Source: Exobasidium rhododendri
Lineage: Eukaryota; Basidiomycota; Exobasidiomycetes; Exobasidiales; Exobasidiaceae
Direction: 5' to 3'
NCBI GenBank assembly: GCA_026210745.1
Contig: CP110630.1
Location: forward strand, 1,984,001-2,048,000
Length of the DNA stretch: 64,000 nucleotides
The position numbers and the translations under genes were made by a program. Below are positions 53,001-64,000 of this stretch, piece after piece (position 1 is the first letter of the stretch; each line of letters begins with the position of its first letter). A model generated the notes under the pieces. It searched no databases and was not told the DNA's origin. It saw only the letters and a list, made by a program, of their open reading frames with translations.

Positions 53001-56000
53001 GAGTTGGAAAAGTACATTGAGCGGAGGAACATTGCCTTGGATTCACAAACGGTAGCCTTGAGCTCTGTCAAGGAAGACACGAGATTCAATCAGATCACCA
53101 TGGTGTGGTACTATCGATCGTTGATCCCTGTCACTTTCAAGATCAGCGAGCAGCACCTTCAAATTACGGCGCTGAAGCCTCAATCGATGCATAACGGAGC
53201 AACGACCGGCCTGACAAACGATGTATTTGCTCTTGCTGACATCGATGACGTTCGGGCAATTTCGATCCGAGGAGACGACAACACCTTCTTTGTGACGTGT
53301 CGAGGTGGTACGACTTCTTTTTTGTTCATTTCGAGAGATCGGAGCGAAATTGTGCAGACACTAAGACAAGCGAAGGCACGGGTCTCAAGATTCGAAAGTA
53401 AAACGGCAAACAGAACGTTGGAAAGGACGCTGTTGCCGAGTGATGTTCCTGGGACATTGCTGAACATGGCAATGCTGAATATCACTTCCCATGACCACAG
53501 ATTGAGATTGGGCGCATACGATCTTCTGTGTGCGCTGTCCACGAGCTTCAACTTTGGTGCAAGTAACGCAAGAAAGAGACTGCTGAGCACGAGAGGTGAG
53601 TGATGATCGCGCGCGTGTGAAGCAACCATCCTGTGCTAACCCTCACCCTGGCCTACAATCCCCTTCAAAGGTCTCGCTCTGTCTGCCAATACAATGACGT
53701 TTGTAGCAGACTTGAGTCGAGACTTTGCTGTGGCTGCTCCTGGGGTGACGCTGGAATTCCTCTTGTCCTTTTTTGAAGGATTCGAAAGGGCTACCACCAG
53801 TCAAAAAACGGCTTGCCTGCTTTACATGGCTCCATGGCTGTCGAATCTGGTCATGTTCACCCACACCTCTCGCGACGATCAGAGAGAGTACCTCAAAAGA
53901 ATCAAGGAAATTCTGTCTCATCTTATTGCCATTACGGTCAAGCAACCGGAAATGTATGCAACCATGCAAAGGAACGTCTGGTCCCAGATGAGCAAGCTCG
54001 ATGATCTGATCCCTATTCTGCTCGATGTGTTCTCCGAGGCAGCTATGGACTCTGGTCTACATACAAGCCGGTTCGACAGCGTACTCGAGACGATGATATC
54101 TTTTGCTTCTATCAATCTACGGGGCAAATTACTGGCAAAATTACGCAGAGTGATTGCCAAGACTGCCCAGAATCCGACGGTGGCTCAATTGCATGAAGAC
54201 AGCGCGTGGAAAGAAATTGCGACATTGGTCCGAATGAACATGGTGCTTTCCTTTACCAGCAAATTAGAGTCTCTGATCTACCTACCTGAATTGCTGCACA
54301 TCATACTCCTCCTTGCTGGAAATGGAGTGGATGCAACGAGACATTCCATTCACGGTACCGCCATCTGCCTCATCCACTCACTTTGCACGGGCGACTTGAC
54401 GCGCGATGCAAAGGCACAAACGAATGCGCAAGTCAGAGTTGCTGCTGCTGCTGCTGCTGCTGCTGCTAGTACACCATCAGCAACAGCTACAGCAACAGCC
54501 ACGACAACGGCTTCCCAGGAAAAGGAGACCGGCGCCTTGGAGAATACAGAAGGAATCGCGAAATTACGCGTGCTGCTATATACCCTCTCCAACGACGAAT
54601 CTCTTGCCTTGTTCGGCTTACCGACCCACGCCTCCTCTGTGCTAATGTCACCCTTTGACGCTTCCCCGACGACGGTGCGCGAGACGCCCAACAACCAATC
54701 AATTGCCACGTTGGCTTCGGTCATGTATCAGATCGTCGACCTGGCCGCACCAACCATCGACACGGCAAACGCTTGGAGAGCTCGATTGACCAGTCTAGTG
54801 ACCAGCACTGCCTTTCAGTACAACCCAATCATCCAGTCCAGGGCATTCATCTTGTTGGGCTGCTTGGCAGACCTGACGGGAAGTATGCTCGACGGCCACA
54901 AGTCGCAAGAATTCCCCGAGACGATTACCTTGTTCGAAATAGACGATGATCTCTTGTATCAGATCTTGGTCTCCCTACGCGGCAGTATTCAAGAATGGGC
55001 AAGCGTAGCAAACGATTCGCCCATCATCAGCATTGTCACTTGCCTGAGTAAAGTAGTCAAGATCCTGCCAGACAAGTCGCGGTATCTGCCACAGATGTTC
55101 TGGCTCGGCATTTCCATCATACAGTACGGTCACATTCCTCTCTTCAAGTCAGGCGTAGAGCTGATGAACTGCACCATCAAGTCGATTTGCCATCGTAAGT
55201 TGCCGGAAAAGTTTGGTACCGATCTGTTGACCTTCCTGCTCGATGGAAGATTTGAATTCCGGGAGGAGGCCATTCGACTGGACGACGAGACCGGCGTTGA
55301 TTTTGAATCTAACTTTGGCTTCGCAATGGCCGCTTTACTGGTGAAGGGCTTAAGGCATCCTTTGACGAGAGATTCTACGATTGAGCTGCTCCAATGCATG
55401 CTTCGGTTTACCGGTCTGGACGCCCAAGGGGAACATCGATCACGAGACAGCCAAGTATCTACTACCCAACTTGGCTTTTTCATCGCCCTCTTGCCTACCG
55501 CGACAAAGAAGGAAGAGTTTGTCGAGCTACTTCACTTGGCCGGTGCCACGCCCAAAGAAGAAGAAGACGGTGAGGCGGTTCATCCGCGACGAGAACAAAG
55601 GCCTATCACGACCAGCAAGAAAGGGACGAGAAGTAGCGATACAAGTGCAGAGCGAGGGTTATACTCGTACATCTGTCCGCTAGAGAACAAGGTTGCGCTG
55701 CTCGTCATCACCTTGATGGCTTCTCTACTACAGCAAAGCACCGTCTCTGATCCTGAAAAGCAGCAGTTGTATGGCTTTCTTGCCGATTCCTCGCGAAAGT
55801 TCCCCGCCATCGTCTCGATCTTATACGATTTCCTTCTGCCCAACATCAAGGAGATCTACTTGAACTGTCAAAATGAAGAGATCCTCAAATCGGTCGATGT
55901 GATTACAAAGGTAGCGATCAGCGAACCGATCTTTCAATTACAATTCCAGGAGACCAAGAAGAGGGGCGGTGCAGAAGCTTACTTGGAAGAGAGTGGATAC

Positions 56001-56114
56001 GCTTGTTTGCTGGATTGTGGAACGTTTACTCCTCTCAAAGATAGTAGGAGAGTCGCTTTGGCAAAGTTGTCAACGGCCTTGTTGAGCGGTCTCATCGACG
56101 CCGGTACGGCTTAA
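47031..56114 (+). CDS. IRA1: IRA/neurofibromin-type Ras GTPase-activating protein
   Basis: IRA/NF1 proteins switch Ras off by stimulating GTP hydrolysis, restraining cAMP signalling. Exons 47031-47348, 47442-47588, 47655-53595 and 53671-56114 join in phase, giving 2949 residues (yeast Ira2 3079, human NF1 about 2800). The RasGAP domain spans about residues 1400-1660, with the arginine-finger region VFRSNSFRTHLL (Arg1460) and FLRFINPAVVAPQ (1571). It is followed by a Sec14/CRAL-TRIO-like module (YEGFLYYVIQVL, FDLVFDCTG) and a PH-like segment. After intron 3, ANTMTFVADLSRDFA and CLLYMAPWLSNLVMF match the neurofibromin C-terminal HEAT region. A poly-Ala run (54440-54467) is a local expansion. 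Confidence 0.95.
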
Positions 56115-56844
56115 TGATCATCATCAGGAGGAAGGTGCGTTGGTGGATCAGGTGTCTGTGATAGTGTGTAGTGTGTATATTTTGTACGCATTACCTCTGC
56201 AAGTAGGACATGCTGCCTTTTTATCCCTCTTCCCCTCTTCCCCTCTTCCCCTCTTCCCCTCTTCCCCTCTTCCCCTCTTCCCCTCTTCCCCTCTTCCCCT
56301 CTTCCCCTCTTCCCCTCTTCCCCTCTTCCCCTCTTCCCCTCTTCCCCTCTTCCCCTCTTCCCCCTTCCCCTCTTGCCCTCCCCCTTTTCCCTCTAATACC
56401 GCAATTAGAATCAAATAATGTTCAAATCTTATCTATATTTCCTTGAATCATAACCAAGCGATTGTCGATCGTCCATTCTCGTTCGATACAAACTCCCGTC
56501 TTGTCAACACGACCACTTGACCCCACCGTGATCTAGCTCGGTTTCATACGAGCAACAACAACGTTCTACTGCTGCTCCGCTCCAGCATTCGACCTTTTCA
56601 TCTCGGATGGGAGAGAATGCAAAGACGAATGCCGTGCCACCCCGAACGGCAGCTTCTGTTCCCTCTCGCGATAAGAAAGACGCGAAGGATCGGTTTCTTA
56701 TCGGTCGAAAGATTTAAAGCTCTCTTTTCTGTCCTAGTTCATTTCTCTCTCTCTCTCTCTCTTCTCTCTTCTACCTTTCTTCTACCTTTCTTTGATCTGA
56801 AGGGGAGGCCTTAGCCTACCATCACACAAGGGTTCTACATCGCG
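56115..56844. other. Spacer between IRA and MFS gene
   Basis: It contains the octanucleotide repeat at 56225-56361, a (TC)n at about 56744-56762, and the MFS gene's leader. No gene was recognised; the open frames over the repeat are low-complexity artefacts. Confidence 0.5.
56225..56361. repeat. Octanucleotide tandem array (CCCCTCTT)n, about 17 copies
   Basis: Almost perfect 8-bp units over 137 bp. All six frames over it are repetitive because 8 is not a multiple of 3. Confidence 0.95.
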
Positions 56845-58746
56845 ATGAGCGGGTACGAAAGCTACTTTGGACAGCACGACACTTCGGGGGAGCGATCTCG
56901 TCTCCTCTCTTCCTCACACCGTCAAGAGAATTACAACAGCAACAATGACAACAGCAACGCAACCCCTCCTTCGCAAAACGAAGAAGAGGAACAACCTTTC
57001 ACAGGTGTTCCCGTCCTTCTCTGCGTTGCTGTGTGGGTTCCAGTCTTCATTGCGTCTCTGGACAGTACAATCGTAGCTACTCTTGTTGCTTCTGTTTCGG
57101 CTAGCTTCAACAAGAGCGAACAAGCTTCATGGCTTGGAACAAGCTATCTCTTGAGCGTTTGCTGTTTCACGCCCATCTATGGAAGGCTTTGTGATGTGAT
57201 GGGAAGGAAGTATGCAATGCTGCTAGCTTTGACTTCCTTTTCTATAGGCACATTCTTATGCGGCGTTGCACCTTCCATGAATTCTTTGATTGCAGCGAGA
57301 GCCTTGGCAGGTATCGGAGGTGGCGGACTTGCAACTTGCACGAGTACCATTTTCAGCGACGTTATACCGCTTCGTAATCGCGGACTATATCAAGGGCTCA
57401 CCAACATTATATACGGACTAGGTTCAGGTCTTGGTGGTCCGGTCGGTGGCTTTCTCAACGACACCTGGGGATGGAGAAATGCGTTTCTTGGTGAGAGGAA
57501 GAACACGACGACCCATTTTGCAAGTGTAGGGCCATAGACGCTCACACACAAAATACTCACGTCTCGCGACATCCCAGTACAAATACCGTTCTTGGCCGCT
57601 TCCATCGTTTTGTGTACGCTCTATGTGCATGTGCAACCTGCCAATTACCACCCGGTCACAAAGGCGGATGGAACGGCACCAACAAAGATGGACAAAGTGA
57701 AATCGATCGATTTCTTGGGCTCACTAACTCTGGTAAGCTGTGTGGGGCCGATCCTGTTGAGCATCTCGTTCATGTCCGCAAACGACAAGACGATCAAGGA
57801 TGCACTTGTCTGGGTTGGTCTCCTTGTGGGATCTTTGAGTGGAGTCGTCTTTGTCCTTGTGGAGAAATACGTAGCAAAAGCACCCATCTTACCACTAAGA
57901 GTCGTAACTCAAAGGACAGGTGGAAGTGTTGCTGCGGCCAACTTGTTCCTCTCCATCACAACTTTCACCATCCTGTACAACTACCCACTCTACTTTCAGG
58001 CGGTCCGTCTGACGAGTAGCTCTCAAGCCGGTCTTCATCTCATACCGAATTCGGCAGCTTTGAGCATTGCAAGTGTCTTGGCAGGATTGTACATGAAACA
58101 GACAGGACTCTACTACCGGTACAACTTTGTCAATTCGCTCTTAATGGTCGCCAGTACGGCTTGGATGATCAGCCTCATGCCGAGCACACCGGATTGGGTG
58201 ACATACATTGCCATCATTCCGAGTGGGTTTGGGATTTCTGGGGTGCTGACATGCACTCTGCTGGCGTGAGTCAGACAGGTCGCCCCATCGGCGGAATGTA
58301 GAAGAGCGCTGAACCTTGTCCTACTCTCTTCTCGCCTCCTCATCTCTACCAGCCTCATCAACTCCGTGCCCCGGTCCGACATCGCCGTCGCAACTGGCAT
58401 GTCCTATCTCTTTCGAACGACTGGTCAAGTGATTGGAGTCTCCTCCTCTGGCGCTCTGCTCCAGTTCATCTTGAAGAAAGAGCTCCACAAGCGCATCAAG
58501 GATGAATCGTTGATCTCGGCCATTCGTCACCAATCCTCCATCATCCGAACACTACCGGATGACATCCAGCAAGCCGCCATCGAATCATACAGTGTGGCAC
58601 TCCGCTTCGTTTTCATCTTAGCGCTGTGCTCGGCTATTGCAACGAGCGTCTCTTGCTTCTTCATGGAAGATCGCAGACTGCCAGATGCAAAGAAGTCGTC
58701 AGTCACTTCAGCACCGCAAGACAGCGATGCCGAGGAGGGCGAGTGA
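56845..58746 (+). CDS. MFS transporter, DHA2 family (Fnx1/Vba-like)
   Basis: DHA2-type MFS proteins export drugs or move basic amino acids into the vacuole. Exons 56845-57490, 57578-58265 and 58353-58746 join in phase (introns 87 and 87 nt), giving 575 residues. A 50-residue polar N-terminus is followed by the DHA2 hallmark FIASLDSTIVATLVASV and GTSYLLSVCCFTPIYGRLCDVMGRK (motif A), with LAGIGGGGLAT next. Motif C is GLGSGLGGPVGGFL, then WGWRNAF. About 12-14 membrane segments can be counted. Its acidic C-terminus ends SDAEEGE. It most resembles Fnx1/Vba1-like vacuolar transporters; substrate is unknown. Confidence 0.9.
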
Positions 58747-59092
58747 TGCATACAAGTCCGCTCACCTTGTATCGTGTGTAATCTGCTGCAACATACCCCA
58801 CTAGAAGCACCTATCGCGGATTGTCATCTTGTCTTCCTCCTGCTGTCGTTTCTGCTGCCAGGCTCCTCTCAAGCTACCTGATCATGTCGCCCAATGCACG
58901 CCGGGCAACTCTCTTACTTTCCAGCATGTCCGACTCGTCGATGGACGCCCCTTCGTAGCCGATCGTCTTCTTGCACCTCCAAACCTGCTTAACCCTACAC
59001 ACGCTCGCGAACGGCTTCTTGCGGAGATCTCCAAAGCCGGATCTGCGGGGAAGGTGTCTTATGTACTCCATGCAAAAAGCGACGCGAAATAA
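58746..59092 (+). CDS. Possible small protein, two exons (uncertain)
   Basis: The open stretch 58862-59092 has a good acceptor (TTCTGCTGCCAG) and encodes 76 residues plus a stop, including LTFQHVRLVDGRPFVADRLL and NLLNPTHARERLLAEISKAG. A possible first exon, 58746-58775 (MHTSPLTLYR), joins in phase 0 across an 86-nt intron. Its ATG overlaps the stop of the upstream MFS gene, which is unusual for a fungal gene and lowers confidence. I do not recognise the family. The composition looks like real protein, possibly a small mitochondrial or ribosome-associated one, but that is a guess. Confidence 0.35.
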
Positions 59093-59233
59093 ATCTAAAT
59101 AGAAAGAAGCAATGTAAATTCAAGAAACCGCCATCCTACTACCCTCTCTTCCCCTTTGCTCTTGGCGAATCCTCTTTCCCGCTTGCCCTTTCTCTGTTTA
59201 GTTCGCCTTCCTCACAAGCTTAATATCTCTGTC

Positions 59234-60866
59234 ATGGCTGCTTCCTCTGCACGTACCTTTTTGGCTCGTCGACTGCGCTCGTCTGCCCCACTCCAGAGGT
59301 GCTATGCTACCGACGCTGCCAAGACTGGTCCATACAACATGACTGGTGAGCTGACCGGCGTCTTTCGAGTGGTTCGTTCGTAGGCTTGTTTCGAAGCTGA
59401 CTTAAGTGAATCTGTCATTTTTCTCTTGTCTTCCCTCGCATGGACAGGCTTCTCCAAATTCGACTGGGAGGATCCTATGCGTGTCAACTCTCTCCTGACA
59501 GAGGAAGAGGTGGCAATCAAAGACACGGCTCGCGATTTCTGCCAAGAGGTGCTGCTTCCCAAAGTCACTGAAATGTATCGAAAAGAGTGTGAGTATGACA
59601 TGTTCCTCGAGAGTCATGGGACCAAGTGCTAACCGACGACGAAACAGCATGGGATCCTACTATCCTGCCCGCTTTAGGAGAGCTTGGTCTTCTGGGACCG
59701 ACCATCCAAGGATATGGCTGTGCCGGAGTGAGCAACGTGTCCTACGGCCTTATTGCTCGGGAGCTGGAGAGGGTGGATTCTGGGTTTCGAAGTATGATGT
59801 CCGTTCAATCATCCCTCACCATGGGAGCGATCAATCAATTTGGTAACGAAGCACAAAAGGAGAGATTCTTGCCGGGGATGGCAAAGGGAGAAATCGTTGG
59901 CTGTTTTGGGCTGACCGAACCGAATCATGGCAGTGATCCAAGTGGAATGGAGACATGGGCTGAAGATGTTGGGAATGGTGAGATGCTGTTAAATGGTAGC
60001 AAAACTTGGATCAGCTCCAGTCCATATGCCGATGTGGCCGTCATCTGGGCTCGATGCAAGTGGGATAACAAAGTAAGGGGTTTTCTGGTAGAAAAGGGCA
60101 CAAAAGGATTCAGTTGTCCACCAATCAAGAACAAGATGATGTTGAGGGCTTCGGTCACCGGTTCCATATTCTTGGAAGACGTGCGAGTAAAAACGGAAGA
60201 AAGTTTGTTGGCAGCCGCGAGACCTGGTTTAGGGTCGCCATTCGAATGTTTGAACAGTGCACGATTTGGTATTGCTTGGGGTGCTATTGGAGCGCTCGAA
60301 GCTTGTATTGCAGAAGCAAGACAATACTCGCTAGACCGAAAGCAGTTCAAGAAACCCTTGGCCGGCTTCCAGCTTGTTCAAAAGAAGATCACAGATGCCA
60401 GTACAGAGGCAAGTCTGGGTCTCTTAGCTGCTCTGCAACTGGGTAGATCAAAAGATACTGGCGAATGGAGCCCTGAAATGGTCAGCCTCTGCAAGCGAAA
60501 CAATTGCTCCAAAGCTCTCAACCATTCGAGGATCCTTATGGAGATCTTAGGTGGTAATGCCGCTTCAGACGAGTACCATATCCCTCGTCATGCTCACAAC
60601 CTTCACGTCGTTCACACGTGTGAGTCATGATACATGGTTTGTCTCTTAGACAAAGCCAGAGACATCGGCGTTAATGTGATGGTTCCACCTCTTTCCTTTC
60701 CACGACAGACGAAGGAACATACGATATTCATGGACTTAGTGAGTTGGTTCGGCAGTCGTGCCATATGCATCTACAGGCCATGCTGATCGATGTCCTCTGC
60801 CTCTTTCTTTCCCCCTCCCCTGCAGTACTCGGCAAAGCCATCACTGGCGAACAAGCATTTTTCTGA
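59234..60866 (+). CDS. GCDH: Glutaryl-CoA dehydrogenase (mitochondrial acyl-CoA dehydrogenase)
   Basis: GCDH converts glutaryl-CoA to crotonyl-CoA in lysine and tryptophan breakdown. Exons 59234-59345, 59448-59588, 59648-60619, 60709-60738 and 60826-60866 join in phase, giving 431 residues, the usual length. The first 30 residues ([20 protein letters not shown]) form a mitochondrial targeting peptide. [35 protein letters not shown] and [19 protein letters not shown] are clear GCDH signatures; the last carries the flavin-proximal loop. Exon 4 is only 30 nt and encodes YEGTYDIHG with the catalytic Glu. Exon 5 ends [12 protein letters not shown]. Introns are 102, 59, 89 and 87 nt. Confidence 0.95.
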
Positions 60867-61774
60867 GCCATTCAAATGATTGTTGTCATTGTGATGCGGG
60901 CGAAGACCGAGGAGATGCTTGAAAGGAAGGGCAGGAAGTGTCAATCTCCTTTTCATCCGAATATTAATATAATACAAAGAGAGCTTGCAGAGTCTACTCC
61001 GAGAAAATTATCATGATGGATTTGTGGGTGGCGGATCGATTCTGTCCTGTTGAAAGTGCCTGAGTTCCTCCTCACGCAAGGCCTAGCATGCAGACTGTAA
61101 GCATATGAAGCCTGGCGCTTGAATACCTCCACGTTCAATAGACTTACAGTATTCTCAGCATTGAATCCTAGTATACCCTCGATCTGAATCAGATACAGCC
61201 TATATGTTAGCAAAAATCTAACTTTGCTAGATACACTGATCCTGTCGAGCTCACTCGTCTGTCACCTCTCCTGCTCTTCCACACCGCTGCTGTCAGCCAC
61301 AAACCCCAGATCTGAGCAATGATATCATACGTCGTAAGTCATCATTGCCGATCTTCTCTTCTTCTCAATTCGTCCGTCAGACGATACGCACACTCATTCC
61401 GACTAGAGCTGTCGAAGTAGCTCTCTGGGCAAAGTCTGCCAAGTTCATTCGTGGCGGCATGATGTCGAAGTATGGTGCGTGCGTCTTTTGGCCTATCGGT
61501 ACGAGGGATGGCTGAAGTGCCTTGGTCAGCACCTAAGCTCCATCTCCAAAAAGTGCTCCCCCTTGGGCTGCATGTCACGTGGGCAGAGGCGCGAGAGGCG
61601 AACGGAAAGAAAAAGTTTTGTCGATTATGCACCAAAAATTTGGGAAGTTGAAGTTTAAAGATTGCAACTTCGGATCACAAGGGACTTCTAGTAACACGAA
61701 GGCGAGTGAGATTTCGCACCGTCGTTCTCTCTACCTTTGAGATCGTCCGTTCCTTCTACGACTCCCTATATACA
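60867..61774. other. Spacer upstream of RRN3
   Basis: 908 bp. A short plus-strand frame can be made by joining an ATG near 61319 (MISYV) across a GTAAGT intron to a frame ending near 61516, but it matches nothing I know. AAAAATTT occurs at 61634-61641, about 135 bp before the RRN3 ATG, and resembles the motif between NOP14 and NOG1. Confidence 0.4.
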
Positions 61775-64000
61775 ATGGTGACTGCTACGCTCGCACCACC
61801 GAACATACCGGACTCCAATGCGAGCACACCAAAGCGGACTTTAAATTCTCCTGCACCCTTCCCAGCGGCAAAGAAGCGACGTTCGTATGAGGATCGCAAT
61901 ACCAACGGCGGAGGAAGTAGCATCAATACCACCTTGCGGAGGGGACACCCAGAGCAACTCGTTTCCATCGTATCTTCACCAGCCCACACTTCAAGGGATG
62001 AAGCGTCCGACGTATCTATGAGCTCGCCGGGCCCCTTGAAAAGCAGTTTCAAGTCTGCTACTTCGAACACTATCACGACTAGTAGTATGCCTGGTTCACC
62101 AAGTGAGGGCGATAAGAAGGGGATGTATTCCGACTATGTTGTCAATGCCCTCGACGATCGAGCGAGGGGAAAAGAGAGTAGCTATCTTGAGCTCGTCTCC
62201 CAATTTCGGTCCCCATCACCAAAGAGCCTTTCCTCTGCGCCACCAATCGGTCTCTTGCAGATGCTTCTACATTCGCTCAGTAATGTGGCAAGTCGATTGG
62301 ACCGAAGGAACCATGCGGCACTTGTAGATGGGATCCTTACTCTCCCTTGGGCTACCATGGGCGGAGATGCCTTTGCAAGGATTTGGATGAGATTTGTCTG
62401 CACCCTCTGTAGCGCACGAAGCGAATGGGTCGGGGAAGTCCTGTCGAGGGCGGTCAAGGGTCTAAGCTATCGTGAGTAGTAGATTCTTCCAAGCCAGAAT
62501 GGCTCCTCTTACAAATGATCACTAACGCCTAGGTTTTCTTGGACAGGCTCTGACTGGCGATCGCTAGCTTTTGTGACTTCTGGTACATCGAATAGTCGCC
62601 CAACGAGGCGAATCATCTACTCTCGAATTCACTCACTCTTGCGTTCTCTGTTGTCTCTCATACCGACGCTACCGACACAATTGGCACCTCTAGTGCTCAA
62701 ACACTTTCCTCACAAGCGAGAAGGCGTCAAAGAGCACGTAGTCTACGTTCGAAACATCTTTGAAATGTGCGAATATGCCGACGAATTGCGGACAGGTGTG
62801 CTTGAGTGCGTTTTAGGTAGAGGAGTGGAGTTTGATGTTGAGATTCAGATTGAACTGGATGAGCTAGAAGAAGCAGAGGCAGACTTGGAAGAAATGACAA
62901 CGTCTTCCGATGTGGATACAAAGGAGCAGGATTCACAAAAGGGTGAGGTACAAGATGACCTGGATGTGTTTGACAAGCCGATCGATGAAGACAGCTCGTC
63001 TGACGATGACGATAATGACAACGACAACGATACCGACTCAGAGGAGGGTCTGGAAGACATAGGATCAGACGATGAAGCAGACGAGAAGACCAATGCAAGG
63101 AGTCAGAGTGATCGAGAAAGGACGAAGCAGATTCGACTGCTCGTCGACAAGCTTGACGTGATCATGCAGACGATGTTTCAACAACTGGAAGCAGCTGACA
63201 CTCGATACTTGCGCATCTGCAAAGGTCTCGATCGTCTAGATCATGGCATGACACCTGCTCGGGCAATCACGCTTCGAAACGACCAATTCAGCGAGCTGAT
63301 GCACATCTTTACGAAAACGCTCCTGCCTACCTTCAAGTGTCGTCATGTCCAATTTTTGTTGTTCTGGTTCTCCTCTCTGGATCAGGACTTTAGCGATCTC
63401 TTCCTGGGGCTGTTGCTGAGCAAGGCAATCTACGGCAATGCAAGAAAGGATGAAGAGAGATCGGAAGAGACACCAATGATCATGCGCGTAGCAGCCGCTT
63501 CTTATGTGGCCAGCTTAGTGTCCAGGGCAAAGTATATCAACAAAAGGGACGCACGCACAGTCATGCTCAACCTCTGCGCCTTCCTGGAAGCCCACTTGGA
63601 CGCTTATGGGAATGGCTGGCTTGGAAGCGACGAATACGTACAGAAGATGGACGACAGTACTGTAGTAGGACCCAATTCACTCTTCTACGCTGTGTGCCAA
63701 GCTTGCCTGTACATCTTCTGCTTTCGATGGAGAGATCTTCAGGTTTCCACCTGTGAGGGAGACGCCGAGGAAGGGTCAGAAGATGATCTGGACGCTTCTG
63801 AAATAGAAGAAGTCGGCTTTCCCAGTTCGATGGCGTCAACGTCAAAGTGGTGTGAGGGTCTAGACGTTATCAAGCGGGCAATCACAAGCAATCTCAATCC
63901 CCTTGCCAATTGCAGCTCTGCCGTGGCCGAGCAGTTTGCAGGCGTTGCCCAGTACACAGGATTCATGTACTGTTGGAGCTTGATTGAGAAGAACAATCGG
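61775..64000 (+). CDS. RRN3: RRN3 / TIF-IA, RNA polymerase I initiation factor (3' end outside window)
   Basis: Rrn3 binds RNA polymerase I and makes it competent to start rRNA synthesis. Exon 1 is 61775-62471 and exon 2 starts at 62547 (intron 75 nt) and stays open to the window edge, giving 716 residues so far. The disordered N-terminus is followed by LVDGILTLPW-type helices and KHFPHKR with a HVVYVRNIFEMCEYA segment, then a long acidic Ser/Asp run (about 62860-63080). After that come FQLLFWF-like helices (HVQFLLFWFSSL) and the conserved RVAAASYVASLVSRAKYI. These match the Rrn3 HEAT-repeat core and the acidic loop that is phosphorylated in yeast Rrn3. Confidence 0.9.

Noticed and set aside
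56140-56446. Pro/Ser-rich and Gly/Arg/Glu-rich proteins over the octanucleotide array
   Set aside because: All frames are produced by the 8-bp repeat itself.
61319-61516. Small spliced gene upstream of RRN3 (MISYV...)
   Set aside because: The splice is possible, but the product is about 50 residues with no recognisable family and may be chance.

Overview
The window is nuclear DNA from a fungus, most likely a basidiomycete with fairly few introns, possibly a smut-type or other yeast-like lineage. I infer this from the gene content (VID27, AXL2-like, IRA/neurofibromin, a GRG1/Hmp1-type small protein), short GT..AG introns mostly of 59-140 nt (several of 86-87 nt), many large single-exon genes and dense packing. 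No bacterial operon, CRISPR array, rRNA or tRNA gene was seen. About 23 protein genes are supported. For most multi-exon genes I derived splice sites by matching frame and phase, and those exon coordinates are given.

Layout. 0-7.6 kb: end of VPS37 (ESCRT-I), then the divergent ribosome-biogenesis pair NOP14 / NOG1, then DCN1 (neddylation). 7.9-12.5 kb: two unrecognised minus-strand genes, one encoding a very charged 991-residue protein. 12.75-16.2 kb: an accessory block made of a MULE (Mutator-like) DNA transposon with terminal inverted repeats and a matching target-site duplication, a perfect 29-bp-arm palindrome between 44-bp direct repeats, a 66-bp tandem repeat, and a truncated amino-acid transporter. 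16.2-19.6 kb is gene-poor. 19.6-32 kb: intact amino-acid transporter, small membrane protein, AlkB-like dioxygenase, a coiled-coil protein with a dynein-adaptor-like CC1 box, eIF3d and VID27. 32-43.5 kb: complex I MWFE subunit, NHA1-type Na+/H+ antiporter, D-amino-acid oxidase, AXL2-like cadherin-fold protein, GRG1/Hmp1-like protein, SAP18. 44-64 kb: CENP-K-like kinetochore protein, VPS51 (GARP), IRA/neurofibromin RasGAP (2949 residues), DHA2 MFS transporter, a small uncertain gene, glutaryl-CoA dehydrogenase and the 5' part of RRN3.

Themes. NOP14, NOG1 and RRN3 all serve ribosome production, and AAAATTT-type motifs lie upstream of them. VPS37 and VPS51 act in endosomal trafficking. GCDH, D-amino-acid oxidase and the transporters act in amino-acid use. 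Many genes sit as divergent pairs sharing one short promoter region (NOP14/NOG1, eIF3d/VID27, NDUFA1/NHA1, SAP18/CENP-K, VPS51/IRA). The strongest candidates for something not yet described are the foldback/repeat structure next to the MULE, the CC1-box coiled-coil protein and the 991-residue charged protein.
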